64,000 bases of DNA from Mycobacterium gordonae (GTDB lineage Bacteria > Actinomycetota > Actinomycetes > Mycobacteriales > Mycobacteriaceae), in the NCBI RefSeq assembly GCF_001417955.2, contig NZ_LKTM01000001.1:310001-374000 (forward strand), in the 5' to 3' direction. Below, piece by piece: positions 58,614 to 64,000 of the stretch. Both the position numbers and the translations under genes were made by a program. Each line of letters opens with the position of its first letter. The first letter of the stretch is position 1. The notes under the pieces were generated by a model, which saw only the letters and a program-made list of their open reading frames with translations, did not search any database and was not told where the DNA came from.

Positions 58614-60611
58614 TTGCGGCGGACCGGGCGGTTGGCGGCGTGGGACCGGGGGGACCGGCCTAGCGGTATCCCCGCTCTCGATGGACTGCGTGCCGTTGCC
58701 GTAGGCCTGGTTCTGGTCGGGCACGGTGGCGTTCCCGGTGTCAGCGGCGGGTTCATCGGCGTCGATATCTTCTTCGTCCTCAGCGGATTCCTGATCACCT
58801 CGCTGTTGCTCGACGAACTGGGCCGCGGCGGTCGCATCGACCTGACCGGCTTCTGGATCCGGCGCGCCCGCCGGTTGCTGCCTGCGCTGGTCCTGATGGT
58901 CCTCACCGTCGGCGTGGCCCGCGAATTCCTGCCCTACCAGTCGCTGGACGGCTTGCGCGGAGACGCGATCGCGGCTTTCGCGTGGGTGGCCAACTGGCGG
59001 TTCGTGGCCCAGAAGACCGACTACTTCACCCAGGGCGCGCCGTCGCCGCTGCAGCACACCTGGTCCCTCGGCGTCGAGGAGCAGTACTACATCGTCTGGC
59101 CGGTGGTGCTGATCGCGGTCACGCTGTTGTTGGCCGCGCGGGCGCGGCGCTACTTCGCCAAGATCACCGTCGGCCATGTTCGGCTGGCCGCCTTCGTGAT
59201 CGCCACGCTCGGTGCGGTGGCGTCGGCCGCTGCCGCCATCGTCTTCACCTCCGACACCACCCGCGACCGGATCTATTTCGGCACCGACACCCGCGCGCAG
59301 GCTTTGCTGGTCGGTGCCGCGGCATCGGCTCTCCTGGTCAGGGACTGGTCGGCGCTGAACCGGGGCTGGTGTCTGATCCGGACCCGGTGGGGACGCCGGA
59401 TCGCGCGGGCGCTACCGATTGCCGCCCTGGCCGCGCTGGCGGCCCTGACCCATTATGCGACCGGTAGTGCCGGCGAGTTCCGGCACGGCCTGCTGATCGC
59501 GGTGGCCATTGCCGCGGTTCTCGTGGTCGCGCCGGTGGCACTCGAGCAGCGCGGGATACTGGCGCGCGCGCTGGCGTGGTGCCCCCTGGTCTGGCTCGGC
59601 GCAATCTCCTACGGCGTCTACCTCTGGCACTGGCCGATCTTCCTGGTGCTCAACGGCGAACGCACCGGATGGTCGGGGCTCGGGCTGTTCGCGGCGCGCT
59701 GTGGCGTCACCTTGGCGGTGGCCGGGGTCTCCTACTGGGCGATCGAACAACCCATCCGGCGGTGGCGGCCGCAGCGCGTCCCCTTGTTGCCGCTGGCCGC
59801 GGCAACCGTCGCCAGCGCCGCCGCGGCAACGATCTTGGTGGTGCCCGTCGGGACCGGGCTGCACGAGGTGGGCTTACCGCCCGGCGTGTCTGCGGTGGCG
59901 GCGGTTTCCCCGTCGCCCCCCGCGGCGGGCCACCCCGCGCCGGGGCCGCGAGATCCCAACGCGCCGTACACCGTTTCTGTATTCGGCGATTCGATCGGCT
60001 GGACGATGATGCACTATCTGCCGCCGACGCCCGGATTCCGGTTCCTCGATCACACCGTCATCGGATGCAGCCTGGTGCGCGGCACGCCCTACCGCTACAT
60101 CGGCCAAACGCTGGAGCAGCGACCGGAATGCGACACCTGGCCCGGACGCTGGGCCAACCAGATCGCCGCGGACCGGCCGGATGTCGCGCTATTGGTCATC
60201 GGCCGCTGGGAGACGGTCGACCGGGTGAACGAGGGCAAGTGGACTCATATCGGCGACCCGACGTTCGACGCGTACCTGAACTTCGAATTGAACCGTGCGC
60301 TGGACATCGTGGGATCGACCGGGGTGCGGGTGCTGGTCGCCACCGTGCCCTACAGTCGCGGCGGTGAGAAGCCGGACGGACGGTTGTACCCCGAGGACCA
60401 ACCCGATCGGGTCAACCAGTGGAACACCATGTTGCGCAACGCGATTGGCCAGCGCCCTAACGTCGGCATCGTCGACCTCAACAAAAAGCTCTGCCCGGAC
60501 GGCGTTTACACCGCCAAGGTCGACGGCATCAAGGTGCGCAGCGACGGCGTGCACCTGACTCCGGAAGGGGTCAAGTGGATGTTGCCGTGGCTGGAAGAGT
60601 CGGTTCGCTAG
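58614..60611 (+). CDS. OafA-type membrane acyltransferase with SGNH domain (Rv0111-like)
   Basis: A membrane acyltransferase of 665 residues from TTG 58614. Residues about 15-390 are an acyltransferase-3 domain with about ten helices (LDGLRAVAVGLVLVGHGG with its catalytic His, RRLLPALV). From about 445 on is an SGNH hydrolase-like domain (FGDSIG near 460, DGVHLT near 645), an arrangement used for O-acetylation or acylation of cell-envelope glycans or lipids. It matches Rv0111. The frame stays open back to 58458, and the coding-like stretch ARSAPKSRWVAPLRRTGR begins before 58614; an in-frame CTG at 58536 may be the true start. Within 58380-58613 nothing else was seen. Confidence 0.87.
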   Translation: MRRTGRLAAWDRGDRPSGIPALDGLRAVAVGLVLVGHGGVPGVSGGFIGVDIFFVLSGFLITSLLLDELGRGGRIDLTGFWIRRARRLLPALVLMVLTVGVAREFLPYQSLDGLRGDAIAAFAWVANWRFVAQKTDYFTQGAPSPLQHTWSLGVEEQYYIVWPVVLIAVTLLLAARARRYFAKITVGHVRLAAFVIATLGAVASAAAAIVFTSDTTRDRIYFGTDTRAQALLVGAAASALLVRDWSALNRGWCLIRTRWGRRIARALPIAALAALAALTHYATGSAGEFRHGLLIAVAIAAVLVVAPVALEQRGILARALAWCPLVWLGAISYGVYLWHWPIFLVLNGERTGWSGLGLFAARCGVTLAVAGVSYWAIEQPIRRWRPQRVPLLPLAAATVASAAAATILVVPVGTGLHEVGLPPGVSAVAAVSPSPPAAGHPAPGPRDPNAPYTVSVFGDSIGWTMMHYLPPTPGFRFLDHTVIGCSLVRGTPYRYIGQTLEQRPECDTWPGRWANQIAADRPDVALLVIGRWETVDRVNEGKWTHIGDPTFDAYLNFELNRALDIVGSTGVRVLVATVPYSRGGEKPDGRLYPEDQPDRVNQWNTMLRNAIGQRPNVGIVDLNKKLCPDGVYTAKVDGIKVRSDGVHLTPEGVKWMLPWLEESVR

Positions 60612-61264
60612 CCGGTCCAGCAGCTCAGTTCCATGCTGTCGGTATCCCGTACCGGGAAATTGAAGCTCACGTAGCCGTTGCCGGGGTCTCGCACGTAGTC
60701 CAGATACGGCCTGAGATCCGGTGACTCAGTGTTATCGGCGACCACCACCGCGCCCGGCGACAATGACGGTTGAAGGAGTTCGATCACGGGCTGGTACAGG
60801 TCTTTCCAGCCGTCGAGCAGGACGAAGTTCACCGGACCGTCCACTTCGGCCAGGGTGGACAGCGCGTCTCCCGGCAGGATGGTGATGACGTCGTCCAGCC
60901 CTACCTCGGCGAAGGTTTGTTCGGCCGCGGCGATTTTGGTCTCGCTGAGCTCTGTGGTCACCACGCGCCCGGTGCCGTTGTCCCGCACGGCCGCCGCCAG
61001 GTGGATCGCGGAGATACCGAAGGACATCCCGAATTCCACCACCGTTTGCGGACGGGTCGCCCGCACCAGGGCATAGAGCAGTTGGCCGGCTTCCGGTGTC
61101 ACCGGGATGTAGAACTCGCTCATCGCCTCGGTGCGCTCGGCCGGCGTCATCGGACGTTCGAAATCGGCTCGCCGTTCCTGCAACTGCGACATCTGTTCGC
61201 GCGCGGCGGTGTACATCCGCGCGAGCGTCGAGGCGACTTCGGGCTCCTGCAATGTGTTCGGCAT
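60608..61264 (-). CDS. O-methyltransferase (class I, SAM-dependent)
   Basis: A 218-residue O-methyltransferase of the catechol/caffeoyl-CoA type: motif I VVEFGMSFGISAIHLAAAV, acidic motif after VVTTELSETKIAAAEQTF, and DGWKDLYQPVIELLQPSLSPGAVVVADN. ATG 61264 (MPNTLQEPE) is preferred over an upstream start at 61294. It is convergent with the acyltransferase (4-bp overlap) and divergent from the M-box leader. Confidence 0.86.
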   Translation of the reverse strand: MPNTLQEPEVASTLARMYTAAREQMSQLQERRADFERPMTPAERTEAMSEFYIPVTPEAGQLLYALVRATRPQTVVEFGMSFGISAIHLAAAVRDNGTGRVVTTELSETKIAAAEQTFAEVGLDDVITILPGDALSTLAEVDGPVNFVLLDGWKDLYQPVIELLQPSLSPGAVVVADNTESPDLRPYLDYVRDPGNGYVSFNFPVRDTDSMELSCWTG

Positions 61265-61343
61265 ACCGCTGACAGTAGGCGCTCTGCCGACCACCGCGTT
61301 TGACGTGCTGCGATCGCAGTGCCACCATGGGAAGCTGCAAGCA

Positions 61344-61502
61344 CCTCGGTAGGTGAGGCGTCTGCACGGATACAGGCCACTGACCCCGAACGTCGAAAGA
61401 CGCCCCGGGTCAGGACAGCTCTTCCCGGCTTAAGGGTTGAGCCCAAGTGGCTTCCGGTCTCCAGCCGGATACGCCGTGCAGTGCCAAAGCTCCGACGAGA
61501 GG
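61344..61502 (+). ncRNA. M-box (ykoK) Mg2+-sensing riboswitch
   Basis: The strand carries the conserved M-box strings in the right order: AGGTGAGG (61351-61358), GGATACAGGCCACTG, AACGTCGAAAGACGCC, GGGTCAGGACAG, CCGGATACGCCGTGCAGTGC and CAAAGCTC, closed by outer pairing CCTC/GAGG. M-box RNAs bind Mg2+ (also Mn2+) and switch off Mg2+ transporter genes. Downstream are a 25-codon ORF, a 60-codon ORF and a divergent NRAMP gene. A -35-like TTGACG at 61300-61305 suggests the promoter. Confidence 0.85.
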
Positions 61503-61590
61503 GGTGCGCCCGAGAATCGGGCATTCGCTTCTCGCTGTGTGGATGTGGTGGCACCCCCGTGTGTCCCGGCTGTGAGGAGGTGAGGGCGTG

Positions 61591-61668
61591 ATGAGTACCA
61601 GTCCAGGCGATAGTCCGTATCTGAAATCCATCCTGTCCCGATCCGGCTCCGGCATATCCGTCGGCTGA
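61591..61668 (+). CDS. 25-residue leader peptide after the M-box
   Basis: ATG 61591 (with an in-frame GTG at 61588) follows AGGAGG (61575-61580), one of the strongest ribosome-binding sites in the window, and opens a 25-codon frame ending in TGA at 61666-61668. The peptide is rich in Ser, Gly and Pro, with no known domain. It lies 88 bp after the riboswitch; its Shine-Dalgarno region could be what the riboswitch controls. Confidence 0.45.
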   Translation: MSTSPGDSPYLKSILSRSGSGISVG

Positions 61669-61721
61669 TGCCACGCTGCGAATGACGCGAGCAGGTCGGG
61701 CTCCGAAGTCAGGAGCGAACA

Positions 61722-61904
61722 ATGACCATGCTGACCATGAACCTCGTTGTGCCACAGGCCGATAACCGTACCGGTCATCGGCAATCTGTGCTGCGTGCCG
61801 GCCGCCGGGCGGTGGCCAGGCTGACCGCGCTGATCGACATGACCCCGCAGCAGCGGGCGGACCGGTACGTGGCAGGAATGCCGATCGCCGTGCTCGGCAG
61901 CTAA
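61722..61904 (+). CDS. Small protein (60 aa) between the M-box and the NRAMP gene
   Basis: A 60-codon frame from ATG 61722, with AGGAGCG about 10 nt upstream. The product is basic in the middle and ends DMTPQQRADRYVAGMPIAVLGS, a coherent amphipathic sequence. No domain is known to me. It is followed by the 61925-61954 hairpin and then the NRAMP gene. M-box RNAs in M. tuberculosis also precede small proteins of unknown role. Confidence 0.6.
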   Translation: MTMLTMNLVVPQADNRTGHRQSVLRAGRRAVARLTALIDMTPQQRADRYVAGMPIAVLGS

Positions 61905-61924
61905 CTTCCGTCCCACCCAGGGCG

Positions 61925-61954
61925 CGCGGCGGGCACACCTCGGTGCCCGCCGCG
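61925..61954 (+). terminator. GC-rich hairpin between the small ORF and the NRAMP gene
   Basis: Perfect 12-bp arms 61925-61936 and 61943-61954 with a 6-nt loop and no U-tract. It sits 20 bp after the 60-codon ORF and 33 bp before the NRAMP start, so it could lower read-through into the transporter gene or act as an attenuator linked to translation of the small ORFs. Confidence 0.6.
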
Positions 61955-61987
61955 GGGCCCGACTCTGTTCAGATAGCGAGAGATTCG

Positions 61988-63736
61988 ATGGCATCGATCA
62001 CCACCCGTGGCCGCGGCAGCCGGTCCGCGGCCGAGCCCGCTGTGCTGGACTCGGCGCACACCGGCGACATCGTCGGCGCTTTCGGGCGTATCGGGCACGA
62101 CCGGCACGACGGCGAGGGCGCCACCACACGCGGGCGTTGGCACCGATTGCGCACCCTGATGGTCATCAGCGGTCCAGGACTGATCGTGATGGTGGGCGAC
62201 AACGACGCCGGCGGTGTGGCCACATACGCGCAGGCCGGCCAGAACTACGGCATGGCGCTGCTGTGGACGCTGACCCTGCTGATTCCCGTGCTGTACGTGA
62301 ACCAGGAAATGGTGTTGCGGTTGGGCGCGGTCACCCGGGTCGGCCACGCGCGCTTGATCTTCGAGCGCTTCGGCAGATTCTGGGGCGCCTTCAGCGTCGG
62401 CGACCTGCTGGTCCTCAATGCCTTGACGATCGTCACCGAATTCATCGGCGTGGCACTGGCACTCGGATTCCTGGGCTGCCCGAAGATGATCGCGATCCCG
62501 GCAGCGGCCGTGCTGTTGTTCGCCGTGGTGGCCGGCGGGTCTTTCCGGCGCTGGGAATCGATGATGTTCCTGCTGATCGCGGTCAACGTGGTGATCATCC
62601 CGATGACGCTGCTGGTGCATCCCAGCTGGAAGGGGACCGTCGGCGGGTTGATGCCACAGTTCCCGGGCGGGCTCGACTCCACGCTGCTGCTGTTGATCGT
62701 GGCGATTGTGGGGACCACGGTCGCGCCGTGGCAGTTGTTCTTCCAGCAGTCCAACGTCGTGGACAAGCGGATCACCACCCGCTGGATCGCCTATGCGCGA
62801 GCCGATCTGGTGCTCGGCATCGTGGTGGTGATGGTGGGAGCGACGGCATTGATGGCGGTGACCGCGTTCGGACTGGCCGGAAGCGGCGCTGTCGGCAACT
62901 TCACCGACGCGGGCGCGGTGGCTACCGGCCTGGCGAATCACGCCGGCGGCGCCGTCGGTGTCCTGTTCGCGGTCCTCCTGCTGGACGCATCGTTGATCGG
63001 GGCGAACGCCATCGGGCTGGCCACCACCTACGCCGTGGGAGACGCGCTGGGAAAGCGGCACTCACTGCACTGGAAGGTCACCGAGGCGCCCTTGTTCTAC
63101 GGGGGTTACGCTGCCCTGCTTGCGGTTTCGGCCGCGGTTGCGTTCAGCCCGGACCATGTGCTCGGCCTGGTGACCCAGGGCGTCCAGGCGCTCGCCGGTG
63201 TCCTGCTGCCGTCGGCGACGGTTTTTCTGGTGTTGCTGTGCAACGACCGGGCTGTCCTGGGCCCATGGACGAATACCGTGCGGCAGAACATCGTTGCGTG
63301 GACCATCGTCTGGTCTCTGGTGTTGCTGTCGCTGGCGCTAACGGTGGCGACGTTCTTCCCCCACCTGTCGACGGCGACCATCGAGATCGGCCTGGCGGCC
63401 GGAGCAGTGGCGGGGCTGGTGGTCGGCGCCGTGGTGATCATCGCCGGCCGCCGGCAGAATGACCTACGCGCCGCGAGGGCCGTGGTCCAGTCTTTGGGTG
63501 GTGCCCTGAATCCGGAGGATGTCGACGAACTCGACGACGCCGCGGTGCTGACGCGCGCCGAGCGCCGCGCGGTCCGCCGGCAGGATCGCGCGAACTGGCG
63601 CACCCCTGAACTCGCCAGCCTGGCGCGCCCGGTGATGTCGCCGGCCCGTCGCGCGGGCCTGTTCACCCTGCGCGGCTACCTGGTGCTGGCGGTGGCTCTG
63701 GTCGTCGTCAAAGTCGTCCAGGCAGGCTTGGCCTGA
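61988..63736 (+). CDS. NRAMP-superfamily divalent metal transporter, probably Mg2+-type
   Basis: A 582-residue membrane protein from ATG 61988 with about eleven helices. The helix-1 metal motif of Mn2+/Fe2+ NRAMPs (DPGN) is replaced by DNDAGG (71-76), and the helix-6 MPH motif by APWQ (246-249), so the methionine that favours transition metals is absent. Both changes resemble NRAMP-related Mg2+ transporters. The N-terminal 50 residues are polar and disordered, and the C-terminus has a charged cytosolic stretch (about 490-560) before a last helix. Control by an upstream M-box fits Mg2+ uptake. Confidence 0.85.
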   Translation: MASITTRGRGSRSAAEPAVLDSAHTGDIVGAFGRIGHDRHDGEGATTRGRWHRLRTLMVISGPGLIVMVGDNDAGGVATYAQAGQNYGMALLWTLTLLIPVLYVNQEMVLRLGAVTRVGHARLIFERFGRFWGAFSVGDLLVLNALTIVTEFIGVALALGFLGCPKMIAIPAAAVLLFAVVAGGSFRRWESMMFLLIAVNVVIIPMTLLVHPSWKGTVGGLMPQFPGGLDSTLLLLIVAIVGTTVAPWQLFFQQSNVVDKRITTRWIAYARADLVLGIVVVMVGATALMAVTAFGLAGSGAVGNFTDAGAVATGLANHAGGAVGVLFAVLLLDASLIGANAIGLATTYAVGDALGKRHSLHWKVTEAPLFYGGYAALLAVSAAVAFSPDHVLGLVTQGVQALAGVLLPSATVFLVLLCNDRAVLGPWTNTVRQNIVAWTIVWSLVLLSLALTVATFFPHLSTATIEIGLAAGAVAGLVVGAVVIIAGRRQNDLRAARAVVQSLGGALNPEDVDELDDAAVLTRAERRAVRRQDRANWRTPELASLARPVMSPARRAGLFTLRGYLVLAVALVVVKVVQAGLA

Positions 63737-63748
63737 CCCGCCGGTCGG

Positions 63749-64000
63749 TCAGATGATGCACAGCAGCTGCAGGTCGGCGACGTACTTGTCGATCAGCGTC
63801 GCCGACAGATGCGGAATGTCGTTGTCGACACCGATTTTCGCGTTACGCACCGCCGCGCGGAACACGTCGGTGGGCGCCGGCGCACCATGCAGCGCATCCT
63901 GCGGGTGGCGGTAGGCATCGAGCAACGGCAGCAGCGAGAACTGGCGTTGCCGGTCCGGCAGTGCCCGAAGAGCGGTCGCGAAACGGTGCAGCCACTCGTC
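63749..64000 (-). CDS. C-terminus of a carboxylic acid reductase (partial)
   Basis: The last 83 codons of a gene that continues beyond the right edge. The sequence ([22 protein letters not shown], then [37 protein letters not shown]) is the conserved end of the reductase domain in mycobacterial carboxylic acid reductases (FadD9/CAR type: adenylation, carrier and reductase domains). Convergent with the NRAMP gene, 12 bp apart. Confidence 0.8.
   Translation of the reverse strand, partial: DEWLHRFATALRALPDRQRQFSLLPLLDAYRHPQDALHGAPAPTDVFRAAVRNAKIGVDNDIPHLSATLIDKYVADLQLLCII

Overview
The window is about 67% GC chromosome from a mycobacterium, most probably a non-tuberculous species. Evidence: a PPE protein, SigC, CtpA/CtpB/CtpI P-type ATPases, a 13E12-family HNH protein, an FcoT-FadD10-Nrp cluster, and gene order that largely follows Mycobacterium tuberculosis from Rv0092 to Rv0111. 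No rRNA, tRNA, insertion sequence or CRISPR array was seen.

Layout. (1) 1-8230: ordinary accessory and housekeeping genes: a DUF302/CsoR-like pair divergent from an AhpD-like protein across a shared operator, LysR + MmgE/PrpD, a DUF2127 membrane protein, two hotdog thioesterases with an HxlR regulator, SRPBCC and SDR proteins. (2) 7664-26516: a copper-acquisition locus: sigC divergent from ctpA, an Rv0093c-like zinc-finger membrane protein, an inserted LCM-type methyltransferase, PPE1, the five-gene isonitrile lipopeptide operon (iron/2-oxoglutarate oxygenase, FcoT, FadD10, carrier protein, Nrp), a DUF5134 protein with a Met-rich loop, a CopD/CtaG-like protein, a CopZ-like chaperone and CtpB. 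Three genes here carry the same promoter-like motif, GGGAAC-N17-CGACTW. In M. tuberculosis sigC lies far from this locus; here it is inside it. Nrp has one module (C-A-T-R) instead of two.

(3) 26568-29635: cyclase/hydrolase fusion, TetR and an MpaB-family protein. (4) 29650-31584: a zinc-starvation unit around one Zur box: cysteine-poor L33 and L28 on one side, the MRF GTPase-like protein and type-B L31 on the other. (5) 31691-44719: SDR + acyl-CoA ligase, 13E12 protein, CtpI, an ECF sigma factor with a SnoaL-like tail, a further SDR-DUF899 pair, a rhomboid protease and a 30-bp palindrome. (6) 44830-58379: about 13.5 kb of catabolic genes (CoA ligase, GntR, beta-propeller lactonase-like protein, Rieske oxygenase, LLM flavoprotein, Baeyer-Villiger monooxygenase, several SDRs, CoA transferase, enoyl-CoA hydratase), sitting between the homologues of Rv0110 and Rv0111, which are adjacent in M. 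tuberculosis. (7) 58614-64000: an OafA-type acyltransferase, an O-methyltransferase, then an M-box (Mg2+) riboswitch leader with two small ORFs ahead of a divergent NRAMP protein whose metal-site motifs look like those of NRAMP-related Mg2+ transporters, and the C-terminus of a carboxylic acid reductase.

The strongest candidates for new biology are the SigC/promoter-motif/isonitrile-lipopeptide locus with its one-module Nrp, and the M-box-peptide-NRAMP unit. Family names and comparisons with M. tuberculosis are from memory; no searches were run.
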